Of a DNA stretch of 40,973 nt, positions 22,748-31,069 are shown piece after piece. Source of the stretch: Streptosporangiales bacterium. GTDB taxonomy: Bacteria > Actinomycetota > Actinomycetes > Streptosporangiales > Streptosporangiaceae. Location of the stretch: the NCBI GenBank assembly GCA_009784565.1, contig WRBL01000015.1:1-40973 (forward strand), read 5' to 3'. The notes under the pieces are model-generated. The model did no database searches and was not told the origin of the DNA. It saw only the letters and a list, made by a program, of their open reading frames with translations. The translations under genes and the position numbers were made by a program. Positions within the stretch are counted from its first letter, which is position 1, and each line of letters starts with the position of its first letter.

Positions 22748-24256
22748 GTGACTGACTGGTGGCGCAATGCCGTCATCTACCAGGTGTACCCGCGCAGTTT
22801 CGCCGACGGGAACGGAGACGGCGCGGGCGACCTGCCGGGCGTCACCGAACGCCTGCCGTACCTCGCGGATCTCGGCGTGGACGCGATCTGGCTCTCGCCG
22901 TTCTACCGCTCCCCGATGGTGGACGGCGGGTACGACGTGGCGGACTACCGGGATGTCGACCCGGTCTTCGGGACCCTCGACGACTTCGACGCGATGGCGA
23001 AGAAGGCCCGCGATCTCGGCATCAGGGTCATCGTCGACCTGGTGCCGAACCACTGCTCGGATCAGCACCCGTGGTTTACCCGCGCCCTCAGCGCGGAGAA
23101 CGGGTCGCCGGAGCGGGACCGCTTCTGGTTCCGCCCCGGCCGCGGCCCGGGCGGAACCGAACCGCCGAACGACTGGCGCTCCATCTTCGGGGGCCCGGCC
23201 TGGACCCGGGTCGAGGACGGCTCCTGGTACCTGCACCTGTTCGCCCCCGAGCAGCCCGACCTCAACTGGACCAACCCGGAAATCCACGCCGAGTTCCTCG
23301 ACATCCTGAAGTTCTGGATGGAGCGCGGCGTTGACGGCTTCCGGGTGGATGTCGCGCACGGGATGGTCAAGGCCGAAGGGCTGCCCGACGCCGATTACGG
23401 CGACGGGGAGATGAACATGTTCAGCCACCTCAAGGTGCCGTACTTCGACCAGGACGGCGTGCATGACATCTACCGGACGTGGCGGCCGCTGCTGGACTCC
23501 TACGGCGCGATGGCCGTGGCCGAGGCCTGGGTGTCCTCGGCGGAGCGGCTCGCACGGTACGTGGGCCCGGATCAGCTGAACCAGGCGTTCAGCTTCGACT
23601 TCATGCTGGCGGACTTCGACGCGGCCCAGTACCGCAAGATCATCGAGTCCACGCTGGCCGAGGCCGACGTCGTCGGCGCCCCGGCCACCTGGGTGCTGTC
23701 CAACCACGACAAGCCGCGGCACGTCACCCGCTACGGGGACGACGGGCTGCGCAAGGCGCGGGCCGCGATTCTGCTCATGCTGGCCCTGCCCGGCTCGGCG
23801 TACCTTTACAACGGCGAGGAACTCGGCCTGGACGACGTCACGGACCTGGCCGACGAGTTCAAGGTCGACCCGGCGTACCGGCGGACCGGCGAGAGCCGCG
23901 ACGGCTGCCGGGTGGCGCTCCCGTGGAGCCTTCCGCTGACCCCGCCGCAGCCCGCGCGCTGGGAGAAGCTGACCGCCGACGCCCAGGACGCCGACCCGGC
24001 GTCCACGCTGAACCTGTACCGGCGCGCGCTCCGGGCTCGCCGGACGCACATGGCGGACGCCCCGGAGATCGAGTGGCTCCAGGCCCCGGCCGGGGTGCTG
24101 GCCTTCCGCCGCGGCGAGACGACCGTGGTGGTCAACACCGGCAGCCGGCCGGTGCCGCTGGGCGTCTACGGCGGCCGGGTCGTCCTGTCCTCCGACGACC
24201 GTCCGGACCCGGCGCAGCTTCCGCCCGGCACCGCCGCCTGGCTCACCCGCCTGTGA
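22748..24256 (+). CDS. GH13 alpha-glucosidase / oligo-glucosidase
   Basis: A 502-residue GH13 enzyme starting WWRNAVIYQVYPRSFADGNGDGAGDLPG, typical of alpha-glucosidases and oligo-1,6-glucosidases. Conserved regions are DLVPNHCSD (97-105), nucleophile Asp201 (GFRVDVAHG), acid/base Glu259 (AVAEAW) and transition-state Asp321 (LSNHDKPR). The (beta/alpha)8 barrel is followed by a short C-terminal beta domain (VLAFRRGETTVVVNTGS). There is no signal peptide, so it acts on intracellular alpha-glucosides such as maltose, isomaltose or trehalose-derived sugars. GGAGAGGA precedes the GTG. No sugar transporter or LacI regulator is adjacent. Confidence 0.92.
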   Translation: MTDWWRNAVIYQVYPRSFADGNGDGAGDLPGVTERLPYLADLGVDAIWLSPFYRSPMVDGGYDVADYRDVDPVFGTLDDFDAMAKKARDLGIRVIVDLVPNHCSDQHPWFTRALSAENGSPERDRFWFRPGRGPGGTEPPNDWRSIFGGPAWTRVEDGSWYLHLFAPEQPDLNWTNPEIHAEFLDILKFWMERGVDGFRVDVAHGMVKAEGLPDADYGDGEMNMFSHLKVPYFDQDGVHDIYRTWRPLLDSYGAMAVAEAWVSSAERLARYVGPDQLNQAFSFDFMLADFDAAQYRKIIESTLAEADVVGAPATWVLSNHDKPRHVTRYGDDGLRKARAAILLMLALPGSAYLYNGEELGLDDVTDLADEFKVDPAYRRTGESRDGCRVALPWSLPLTPPQPARWEKLTADAQDADPASTLNLYRRALRARRTHMADAPEIEWLQAPAGVLAFRRGETTVVVNTGSRPVPLGVYGGRVVLSSDDRPDPAQLPPGTAAWLTRL

Positions 24257-24273
24257 ACCTTCACTCCCTCGTT

Positions 24274-24319
24274 TATGTTCGCGGTTTCCGTTGCCATCGC
24301 AGCAGAAATCGCGAACATA
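24274..24319. terminator. Bidirectional terminator between GH13 and CYP124
   Basis: Fifteen-base arms TATGTTCGCGGTTTC and GAAATCGCGAACATA pair at 14 of 15 positions (the other is a G-T pair) around a 16-base loop. It is the only strong structure in the 86-base convergent gap. Confidence 0.7.
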
Positions 24320-24342
24320 GCGCAGGGGGTCGGTGCAGGGGG

Positions 24343-25608
24343 TTAGAACTCGCAGGTGAGGTGCTTGATACCGTGGATGAAGTTGGACAGGAGGTAGTCC
24401 GGCTCGCCGGCGGCGCGGATCTGCGGCACCTTGGTGAACAGTTCCCGGAGCATGACCGTGATCTCGCGGCGGGCCAGGTGGGCGCCGAGGCAGATGTGCG
24501 GGCCGGCGCCGCCGAAGCCGACGTGCGGGTTCGGCGTCCGCGTGATGTCGAACCGGTCCGGGTCGGTGAACACGCCGGAGTCCCGGTTGGCCGCCTGGTA
24601 CAGGAGCAGCACTTTGTCGCCCTCGCGGAACTCGCTTCCGTTGAGCGTGTGGTCCCGGGTCAGGGTGCGCCGCATCCAGATGACCGGGGAGACGTAGCGG
24701 ACGATCTCCTCGACCGCCGGCCCGATGCGGCCCTCGAAGTCCTCGGCGAGCAGCTGCCGCTGGTCGGGGTGCTGGGTGAACAGCAGCAGCGCGTGGGTGA
24801 TGGCGTTGCGGGTGGTCTCGTTGCCGGCCACGACCAGCAGGATGAAGAATGAGGCCAGTTCCTGCGGGGTGAGCGCCTCGCCGTCGATGTTGGCACTGGT
24901 CAGCGAGGTGACCAGGTCGTCGCCCGGCTCCTTCTGGCGCTGAGCGGCCAGGTTCTCGACCAGGGCGGCGAGCTCGCCCCCGGCCGTCAGGACCTGGGTG
25001 ATGAACGCGTCGGGCTCGTCGATGTTGATGAACTCGGGGTCGGCGCCGGACAGGATGATGTTGGTGTTCTTCAGCACCATGTCGTAGTGCTCGTCGCCGA
25101 TTCCCATCATGTCGCAGATGATCTTGATGGGGAGCCGGGCGGCCACCTGCCGCACGAAGTCGCCGCCGGGGCCGGCCTTGCGCAGGTCATCGACGATGAC
25201 CGCGGCGGCCTTATCCACGTCCTCCTCGAATTTCTTGATCATCCGGGGGGTGAACGCGCGGGACACGATCCGGCGCAGGCGGGCGTGGCGGGGGTCGTCC
25301 ATGTTGATCATGGAGCCGAAGTACTCGTTGAAGTCAGCCGGCAGGTCCGGGATGGAAGTCGCGCCCGACGCCGACGAGAAGACCTCGGTGTTCCGGCTGG
25401 CCTCGGCCACGTCGGCGTGCCGGACGAGGGCGTAGAAGCCGGAGCCCTCCGGGGCGAACGGCGTCTCCGGCTCGTTGAAGTACGGCGCCGAGGGCAGCGC
25501 CCGCAGGCGCGCGAAGGCCTCGTGCCTCTTCTCCCGGGACCCGCCCCAGAAGTCGATCAGCGACAGGTCGAGGTCCCCGGTCACCGGGACAGGGTGTGCT
25601 GGGCTCAT
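24343..25608 (-). CDS. Cytochrome P450, CYP124 family
   Basis: A 421-residue P450 closely resembling mycobacterial CYP124. Shared segments include DFWGG, EYFGSMINMDDPRHARLRRI, IKIICDMMGI, ASFFILLVVAGNETTRNAITH (I-helix AGNETT), AVEEIVRYVSP (ExxR), NPHVGFGGAGPHICLG (haem Cys373) and LLSNFIHGIK. CYP124 omega-hydroxylates methyl-branched lipids and the terminal methyl of sterol side chains, the opening step of side-chain breakdown. That fits the KstR-type operon elsewhere in the window, though no KstR operator is seen before this gene. GGAAGG lies about nine bases before the ATG. Ferredoxin and reductase are not adjacent. Confidence 0.92.
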   Translation of the reverse strand: MSPAHPVPVTGDLDLSLIDFWGGSREKRHEAFARLRALPSAPYFNEPETPFAPEGSGFYALVRHADVAEASRNTEVFSSASGATSIPDLPADFNEYFGSMINMDDPRHARLRRIVSRAFTPRMIKKFEEDVDKAAAVIVDDLRKAGPGGDFVRQVAARLPIKIICDMMGIGDEHYDMVLKNTNIILSGADPEFINIDEPDAFITQVLTAGGELAALVENLAAQRQKEPGDDLVTSLTSANIDGEALTPQELASFFILLVVAGNETTRNAITHALLLFTQHPDQRQLLAEDFEGRIGPAVEEIVRYVSPVIWMRRTLTRDHTLNGSEFREGDKVLLLYQAANRDSGVFTDPDRFDITRTPNPHVGFGGAGPHICLGAHLARREITVMLRELFTKVPQIRAAGEPDYLLSNFIHGIKHLTCEF

Positions 25609-25702
25609 CGTGATCCGCCTTCCGGCAAGCCTTAAAGAACAAATGCTTATCCGGAACGGATCATACCGACTGATGCTACTCGCCGGTAGTGGCCGGTGGT
25701 CT

Positions 25703-25867
25703 TTAGAAATCTAGTGCATAGGCCGGGTATTCGGCGCGGAGCGCGTCGAAGGCCTGGCTCATGAGCTCGAGGAGGTCCTGGGTGCCGCCAGAGTCGGCCC
25801 ACTGGCGGATAGCGGAGGTAGAGGCGGCGACGCTGGCCGCGAACACGCGGTTCTGCGAGTGATCCAC
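25703..25867 (-). CDS. Small ORF, 54 aa, unknown function
   Basis: A short reverse-strand frame from GTG 25867 to TAA 25703 encoding 54 residues, beginning MDHSQNRVFAASVAASTSAI and containing QWADSGGTQDLLELMSQAFDALRAEYPAYALDF. Third positions are overwhelmingly G/C, as in neighbouring genes, and composition is that of a helical soluble protein. An in-frame TGA two codons upstream fixes the GTG, which follows GGTGAGG. I do not recognise the family. The RBS lies within one arm of a long inverted repeat, suggesting translational control. It lies 94 bases before the CYP124 start on the same strand and might be co-transcribed with it. Confidence 0.55.
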   Translation of the reverse strand: MDHSQNRVFAASVAASTSAIRQWADSGGTQDLLELMSQAFDALRAEYPAYALDF

Positions 25868-25868
25868 G

Positions 25869-25952
25869 CCTCACCCATACCCCGCCGTCGCGGCAGCCTA
25901 ATCCTCCCGCTTTCCGGCAGGAGATGAAGGATTAGTTGCCGGTGGGGTGAGG
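25869..25952 (-). promoter_or_regulatory. Nested inverted repeats that could sequester the small ORF RBS
   Basis: On the reverse strand the 5' arm CCTCACCC (25952-25945) is complementary to GGGTGAGG (25876-25869), the RBS one base before the GTG start. Inside lies a second 8-bp pair, CTAATCCT (25935-25928) with AGGATTAG (25905-25898). The nested geometry suggests an RNA leader that can hide the RBS. Confidence 0.45.
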
Positions 25953-25971
25953 TTTAGTTAATTACCCTGGT

Positions 25972-25991
25972 AGCGACGGAAGTTCGTCGCT
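25972..25991. other. Short hairpin in the divergent gap
   Basis: A perfect 7-bp stem AGCGACG / CGTCGCT with a six-base loop, between the small leftward ORF and the rightward NB-ARC gene. It could be an operator or leader structure. The rest of this 208-base gap holds the nested repeats and no further gene. Confidence 0.35.
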
Positions 25992-26075
25992 GCCCGCCCG
26001 CCTGGCCTGACCCGCGAGTAGCCCTGAATGGCCGCTTTCCTGGTGGTATGTTGACTTCCACGCGCTACACCTGGA

Positions 26076-28118
26076 GTGCTGGTGGAAGGGTTTGTCGGGC
26101 GAACAGCCGAGATGGCCGAGGTATCCCGGCTACTGGCGGACGCGCGCCTGGTCACCGTCACCGGCCCGGGCGGGATCGGGAAGACCCGGCTGGCGCTGCG
26201 GGCGGCCCGGCAGTCCGGAGACCGGTACCCCGACGGAGTGCGGGTCGCGGAACTGGCGGGACTAGCCGATCCCGCGCTGCTGCCGCACATGGTGGCGGCG
26301 GCTCTGGGGATGATGCGGCAGGAAACCCGGCAGCAGCCCGACGCGGTCCTGCACTACCTGCGGTCGCGGCGGCTCCTGCTGGTCCTGGATACCTGCGAGC
26401 ACGTGATCGACGAGTGCGCGCTGTTCGCCGAGGCCGTGCTGCGGGACGCGCCCGGCGTTACGATCCTGGCCACCAGCCGGCAGGCGCTGGACGTGTCCGG
26501 CGAGTGCGTCTACCAGCTCGCGCCGCTGCCGGTTCGCGACTCATCCGACTTGTTCGCCCAGTGCGCGGCGGCCGCCGTGCCCGGGTTCTCGGTCACCGAC
26601 GATAACCGCGAGGACGTGACCGGAGTCTGCCGGCGGCTGGAGGGCATCCCGCTCGCGATAGAGCTGGCTGCGGCCCGGCTCCGCAGCATCCCGCTGCGGG
26701 ACCTGAACGCCCGTCTGGGCAGCAGCCTCCGGGGGACCATCCGGTGGAGCTATGAGCTATGCGATCCGGCCGAGCAACTGCTGTGGGAACGACTCTCGCT
26801 ATTCGCGGGGCCGTTCAGCGCGGGCGCGGCCCGGGACGTTTGCTCGGGGCATGGCGTGCCGCCGGGCGACGTCATGCTCACCCTGGTCGGGCTGGTCGAG
26901 AAGTCCGTGGTGGCCCGGGACGGCGACCGGTACCGGATGCTGGACACGGTCCGCGAGTTCGGGGCCGGAATGCTCGCCCGGTCCGGGCAGGAGAGGATCT
27001 ACCGAGGCCGGCAGGCCGGCTGGTACCTGGAGATGGCCCGGTCCTTCGGCGAGCACTTCCTGGATCACGACCAGCCCGAGCGCATGCGTGCCCTGCGGGC
27101 CGAGCACGACAACCTGCGGACGACGCTGAAGTACGCGCTCGGCAGCGACAGCGAGCGGCTGGTGCGGGACGGCGCTGAGCTGGCGAGTTCCCTGTACGGG
27201 TACTGGATGGCGTCCGGCTTGCTCCGGGAGGGCCGGTACTGGCTCGGCATGGCCCTGGAGAAGCTGCCCCCGGGCCCGTCTCCGGAACGAGCCTGGGCCC
27301 TGGTCACGCGGGCGTTTCTCGGGCCGGTCGCGGGAGAGCCGGAGGCAGCGGTGGCCGAGGCGGCCGAAGGGGTCCAGATGGCCCGGGACCTGGGAGACGA
27401 CGGCCCGCTGCTGGCCCGGGGATGCCTGTTCCGGCAGTTCGCCCTGATGTTCGCCGGGCAATCGGAGGACGCATTCGCCGCCGGAGACGAAGCCCGGCGT
27501 CGGCTCAGCGCGCTGGAGGACCAGGTCGGGATGCTGATCCTCGAAGGACAGACGGCTTACCTGCAGAGCACTTCGGGCAACCTCCCGGAAGCCATCGAGG
27601 CCTGCAAGCGGGGACTGGACCGGCTGAGCGAGGGCAGCCCGGATGGGAAGATCGGCGAGCAGTGGCTTCAGGGATTCCTCTACCTGAACGCCGGGCTCGC
27701 CCGCTTCTTCCAGGGCGGCTACGACGACGCCGAGCGATTCTGCTGCCGGGCCCTGGCTATCCAGGTGGAACTGCAGGACATCCACGGATGTTCGTACGCG
27801 CTTGAGGGACTGGCCTGGCTCGCCGCCAACAAGGACCGGTGCGCCCGGGCGGCCTGGCTGCAGGGCGCCGCTGACCATCTGTGGCGGGAGCTTGGCGCCC
27901 GGCTCGTGAATGATTTCCTGCTGGAGGAACTGCATCGCCAGACCGAGGAAGCAGCCCGGCGGGGCCTCGGCGACAGCCGGTACGGTGAGCTATTCGCCCG
28001 GGGCGGCGGGCAGCCGCTGGACCGGGTCGCCGCGTACGCGGTCGGCGACGCGGACGACCTTCCGCTCATCGACGGCGGTGCCGACGAACCGCTCCGCCGG
28101 GCGGAGACCTCCGGCTAG
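26076..28118 (+). CDS. NB-ARC/TPR ATPase related to LuxR-type regulators but without HTH domain
   Basis: A 680-residue STAND ATPase. The NB-ARC core has FVGRTAEMAEV, Walker A GPGGIGKT (30-37), Walker B LLLVLDTCEH (101-110), ATSRQAL (133-139) and GIPLAIELAAARL. A winged-helix-like region and TPR-type helical repeats follow (about 330-620). Close relatives usually end in a LuxR HTH after a segment like YGELFARGGGQPLDRVAAYAVG; here only about 25 residues follow and no HTH is present. The next gene overlaps tail-to-tail by four bases, so nothing is missing downstream. It may therefore act by protein contact, not DNA binding. GTG 26082 has better spacing to GGAG than GTG 26076; the difference is two residues. 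Confidence 0.82.
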   Translation: MLVEGFVGRTAEMAEVSRLLADARLVTVTGPGGIGKTRLALRAARQSGDRYPDGVRVAELAGLADPALLPHMVAAALGMMRQETRQQPDAVLHYLRSRRLLLVLDTCEHVIDECALFAEAVLRDAPGVTILATSRQALDVSGECVYQLAPLPVRDSSDLFAQCAAAAVPGFSVTDDNREDVTGVCRRLEGIPLAIELAAARLRSIPLRDLNARLGSSLRGTIRWSYELCDPAEQLLWERLSLFAGPFSAGAARDVCSGHGVPPGDVMLTLVGLVEKSVVARDGDRYRMLDTVREFGAGMLARSGQERIYRGRQAGWYLEMARSFGEHFLDHDQPERMRALRAEHDNLRTTLKYALGSDSERLVRDGAELASSLYGYWMASGLLREGRYWLGMALEKLPPGPSPERAWALVTRAFLGPVAGEPEAAVAEAAEGVQMARDLGDDGPLLARGCLFRQFALMFAGQSEDAFAAGDEARRRLSALEDQVGMLILEGQTAYLQSTSGNLPEAIEACKRGLDRLSEGSPDGKIGEQWLQGFLYLNAGLARFFQGGYDDAERFCCRALAIQVELQDIHGCSYALEGLAWLAANKDRCARAAWLQGAADHLWRELGARLVNDFLLEELHRQTEEAARRGLGDSRYGELFARGGGQPLDRVAAYAVGDADDLPLIDGGADEPLRRAETSG

Positions 28119-29062
28119 CGCCGGGACTCCGACGTGAGGCTGTCGTTCGCGTCCTGGCGCTGGGACGGGATGGCGGCCTGGTCGGCCTCGGTCGGGCCGC
28201 CGCCCAGCGGCAGCGCCCGCGGGTACAGGCCGCGGGCCAGGACCGGGTTGAGCTCGGCCGCGTAGAGGACGAGCTTGGCCAGCAGCAGCAGGAACGCCAC
28301 GATCCCGATGACGCTGCCGAACGCGCCGTAGGTGGCCGAGGCGCTCCGGAGCTGGTGGGTCATCAGGCCGGTGCCGACGGTGATCAGCGCGGTGAACCCG
28401 ATCGCGGCCACGATCGAGCCGGGCAGCAGGCTGCGCGGGTTCTCGCACCCGGCGCTCAGCACGGTAAAGCTGGCGAAGTACAGCCCGACGTTGAGGATCA
28501 CCAGGCCGACCAGGACCGGCACCCGGATCAGGTAGTTGGTCGTTCCCCCGGTGGCGTAGGTGGTGACCAGGGAGTTGAGGAGGAACGCGCCCCCGATGAT
28601 GGCCAGGCCCGCCACGGAGCGCCCCAGCCGGGGCACGAACCCGGCGCGCTGGTCCCGCGGCACGCCCCACACCACGTCCATCGCCTGCTGGGCGGTCTGG
28701 GTGACACCCTGCGCGCCGTAGAGCAGGCCGAGCAGGCCGATGACCAGCCCGATGCCGTTGCCGTGCAGCGCGCTGGGCTGAGCCGGGTTGAAGCTGGAGC
28801 CGATCACGGGGAACTCGTGGAGGGTGTTGATGATGCCCTGGCCGAGCCCCTGCGCGCCGACGAACCCGAGCACGGTCATCAGGACCAGCAGCAGCGGGAA
28901 GATGGCGGTGAAGCCGTACCACGCCAGCGCCACCACGTACAGGTTGGCGCGGTCGTCATCGAACTTCTTCACCACCGCGTACGGGACGCCGCCCCATCGT
29001 GACCGTCTTTGCCACCCGTCCACGGCTCCCATCAGCTGCCGTGGCGGTCCCAGGAGGTTCAT
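28115..29062 (-). CDS. YihY/BrkB-family inner membrane protein
   Basis: A 315-residue polytopic protein with about six membrane segments (for example ALAWYGFTAIFPLLLVLMTVLGFVG starting near residue 45, IGLVIGLLGLLYGAQGV, AGLAIIGGAFLLN, VGLVILNVGLYFASFTVL, VAAIGFTALITVGTGLM, VIGIVAFLLLLAKLVLYAAELN). FTAIFPLLL and the C-terminal YAAELNPVLARG are typical of the YihY/virulence-factor BrkB family, once mis-annotated as RNase BN. The precise function is unknown; envelope integrity or transport has been suggested. The last 40 residues are polar and disordered. The end overlaps the NB-ARC gene convergently. The RBS is weak. Confidence 0.88.
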   Translation of the reverse strand: MNLLGPPRQLMGAVDGWQRRSRWGGVPYAVVKKFDDDRANLYVVALAWYGFTAIFPLLLVLMTVLGFVGAQGLGQGIINTLHEFPVIGSSFNPAQPSALHGNGIGLVIGLLGLLYGAQGVTQTAQQAMDVVWGVPRDQRAGFVPRLGRSVAGLAIIGGAFLLNSLVTTYATGGTTNYLIRVPVLVGLVILNVGLYFASFTVLSAGCENPRSLLPGSIVAAIGFTALITVGTGLMTHQLRSASATYGAFGSVIGIVAFLLLLAKLVLYAAELNPVLARGLYPRALPLGGGPTEADQAAIPSQRQDANDSLTSESRR

Positions 29063-29263
29063 GAGCCCTGCCTACCCCAGTGAATAAGTAATGACGCCAC
29101 AGGCGCCGGAAATCCGTTCGGTATAAGAGTATTTCAGGGTACTGGCGGAAGAGCGAGTCCGGTCGGCCGGCGGCGGTCGCCGTCGCGGCCGTCTGCTAAC
29201 TTCAGGCCGTTGCCGTCCTGGGCGGCACGGGCCTGGCCGCTACCGGTAAAGGAGACTGACCTC

Positions 29264-29989
29264 ATGGCATCCAAGCTGCGGGAGGGCGCGGCCGACGCGC
29301 TGCGGGACGTGCTGCGGGACGGCATGACACTGGCCGTCGGGGGGTTCGGTCTCAGCGGGGTGCCGGCTGACCTGATCGAGGCCGTCCGGGACTCCGGGGT
29401 CAAGGACCTGACGATCGTCTCCAACAACATGGGCGTCGACGGCAAGGGCCTGGGCATCCTGATCGAGGCCGGGCAGGTCGGCAAGGTCATCGCCTCCTAC
29501 GTGGGGGAGAACAAGCTCTTCGCCGAGCAGTTCCTGTCCGGGAAGCTCGAGGTCGAGTTCAACCCGCAGGGAACGCTGGCCGAGCGGCTGCGGGCCGGGG
29601 GAGCGGGCATCCCCGCGTTCTACACGGCGACGGGGGTCGGAACCCCCATCGCCGAAGGCAAGCCGCACGCCGAGTTCGACGGGAAGACCTACGTGCAGGA
29701 GCGGGGCATCGTGGCCGACGTGTCCCTGGTCCGGGCCCACCTCGCGGACGAGGGCGGGAACCTGGTCTACCGCTGGACCGCGAGGAACTTCAACCCGGTG
29801 GTCGCCACCGCGGGAAGGGTGACGGTCGCCGAGGTCGAGCGGCTGGTCAAGGCCGGGGACATCGACCCGAACCACGTCATGACCCCCGGGGTCTACGTTC
29901 AGCGGCTCGTGCTGGCCTCCGAGCGGCCCAAGGACATCGAGAAGCTGACCGTCCGCCCCAAGCCGTCCGGCTTCGGCTTCGGCCGCTGA
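29264..29989 (+). CDS. scoA: 3-oxoacid CoA-transferase subunit A
   Basis: A 241-residue family I CoA-transferase alpha subunit. It has the glycine-rich N-terminus [58 protein letters not shown], and [22 protein letters not shown]. With subunit B it transfers CoA from succinyl-CoA to acetoacetate or another 3-oxoacid. ATG 29264 is chosen because AAAGGAGA lies nine bases upstream; an earlier in-frame start at 29210 would add 18 residues with no coding character. It is the first of two genes, 44 bases before subunit B. The gap of about 200 bases to the divergent BrkB gene presumably holds the promoter. Confidence 0.92.
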   Translation: MASKLREGAADALRDVLRDGMTLAVGGFGLSGVPADLIEAVRDSGVKDLTIVSNNMGVDGKGLGILIEAGQVGKVIASYVGENKLFAEQFLSGKLEVEFNPQGTLAERLRAGGAGIPAFYTATGVGTPIAEGKPHAEFDGKTYVQERGIVADVSLVRAHLADEGGNLVYRWTARNFNPVVATAGRVTVAEVERLVKAGDIDPNHVMTPGVYVQRLVLASERPKDIEKLTVRPKPSGFGFGR

Positions 29990-30033
29990 GCCCGCCGCCG
30001 TTCGACATCGTTAGACGACAGGAGACGATTCTC

Positions 30034-30681
30034 ATGCCATGGACTCGTGACGAGATGGCCGCGCGCGCGGCCACCGAACTCAGCGACGGCGACTACGTCA
30101 ACCTGGGCATCGGCATCCCCACCCTGGTGGCCAACAACCTGCCCGAGGGCGTGAACATTTCCCTGCAGAGCGAAAACGGGCTGCTCGGCATGGGGCCGTT
30201 CCCGTATGAGGGCGAGGAGGACGCCGACCTCATCAACGCGGGCAAGCAGACCGTCACCATCCTGCCCGGCGGCAGCATCTTCGACTCCACCGAGTCGTTC
30301 GCCATGATCCGCGGCGGTCACGTCGGCGTGGCCATCCTCGGCGCCCTGCAGGTCACCGCGGACGGCGACCTGGCCAACTGGTCGATTCCCGGGAAGCTGG
30401 TCAAGGGCATGGGCGGCGCCATGGACCTGGTCGCCGGCACGCCGCGGGTCATCGTCCTCACCGAGCACGTGGCCAAGGACGGCTCCCCCAAGATCGTCGC
30501 CGAGTGCGACCTCCCCCTTACCGGCAAGGGCGTCGTCGACCGCGTCATCACCGACCGCGCCGACTTCGACGTGACCCCCGGCGGCCTGGTCCTGACGCAG
30601 GCCGCCCCCGGCGTCACCGTCGACGAGCTCCGTTCGGTCACCGGCGCCCCGTTCACGGTGGCCGAGGGCGTGTCGGCCTGA
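30034..30681 (+). CDS. scoB: 3-oxoacid CoA-transferase subunit B
   Basis: A 215-residue family I CoA-transferase beta subunit, starting [36 protein letters not shown]. The catalytic Glu that carries the CoA thioester lies in [14 protein letters not shown] (about residue 47), and [19 protein letters not shown] is conserved. It works with the upstream A subunit and may supply ketone-body or beta-keto acid use, consistent with the acyl-CoA metabolism elsewhere in the window. AGGAG lies nine bases before the ATG. The stop lies in a hairpin shared with the convergent membrane-protein gene. Confidence 0.93.
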   Translation: MPWTRDEMAARAATELSDGDYVNLGIGIPTLVANNLPEGVNISLQSENGLLGMGPFPYEGEEDADLINAGKQTVTILPGGSIFDSTESFAMIRGGHVGVAILGALQVTADGDLANWSIPGKLVKGMGGAMDLVAGTPRVIVLTEHVAKDGSPKIVAECDLPLTGKGVVDRVITDRADFDVTPGGLVLTQAAPGVTVDELRSVTGAPFTVAEGVSA

Positions 30682-30695
30682 CGGCCGGTCAGGCC
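30675..30695. terminator. Bidirectional hairpin between scoB and the small membrane gene
   Basis: A perfect 8-bp stem GGCCTGAC / GTCAGGCC with a five-base loop overlaps both stop codons of the convergent genes, whose coding regions are only seven bases apart. Confidence 0.55.
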
Positions 30696-30982
30696 ATTTC
30701 CCGCTGCTGGCCGGGGGCGCGCGCGGCGGGCGGGCCCAGCAGCATGCGCGCGGGTTCTTCCGGTGCCGGGGGGCGCCGGGACGACCGCCTGCTCACTCCG
30801 CAGACGGCGAAGCCCATCGCGGCGATCCAGCAGGGCACCGGAAGGATGACCCCGAGAACGTTCAGTCCGATGACGGTCGGCAGGCCCTTGGTGCGCTTGA
30901 CGAGTGCGGTGAGGGTGGGGAGGAAGAAAAGTATCGCCAGGCCGGCGAAGTAGAGTGCCCAGAGGCCCTGGCTGGAGAACAT
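30689..30982 (-). CDS. Superinfection-immunity-like small membrane protein
   Basis: A 97-residue protein with two predicted membrane helices: LWALYFAGLAILFFLPTLTALV and a second spanning LNVLGVILPVPCWIAAMGFAVC. The pattern YF...FFLPTLTALVKRTKG, then LNVLG and W-AA, resembles the T4 Imm/superinfection-immunity domain found in many small bacterial membrane proteins. A cytoplasmic Arg/Pro-rich tail of about 35 residues follows. In phages such proteins block DNA entry; in chromosomal copies the role is mostly unknown. GGAG precedes the ATG. The promoter lies in an unusually AT-rich patch with a direct repeat. Confidence 0.6.
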   Translation of the reverse strand: MFSSQGLWALYFAGLAILFFLPTLTALVKRTKGLPTVIGLNVLGVILPVPCWIAAMGFAVCGVSRRSSRRPPAPEEPARMLLGPPAARAPGQQREMA

Positions 30983-31016
30983 AGCGTCATCTCCGCAATC
31001 CGTGGAGTCACCGTAC

Positions 31017-31062
31017 GCTACTTATTGTATAGATATCAGTACTAATTGTATATATAGATGGA
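31017..31062 (-). promoter_or_regulatory. AT-rich promoter patch with 21-base-period direct repeat
   Basis: In a GC-rich window this stretch is mostly A/T. It contains ATTGTATAGATA (31024-31035) and ATTGTATATATA (31045-31056), an 11/12-base direct repeat spaced 21 bases, two helical turns. It lies 35-80 bases upstream of the leftward small membrane gene and next to the end of the hypothetical gene on the same strand. Confidence 0.45.
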
Positions 31063-31069
31063 CGTGCGA

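Noticed and set aside
25609..25702. A KstR operator before CYP124
   Set aside because: The region has AAGAACAAATGCTTA-like sequence but not TnnAACnnGTTnnA, so no site is called.
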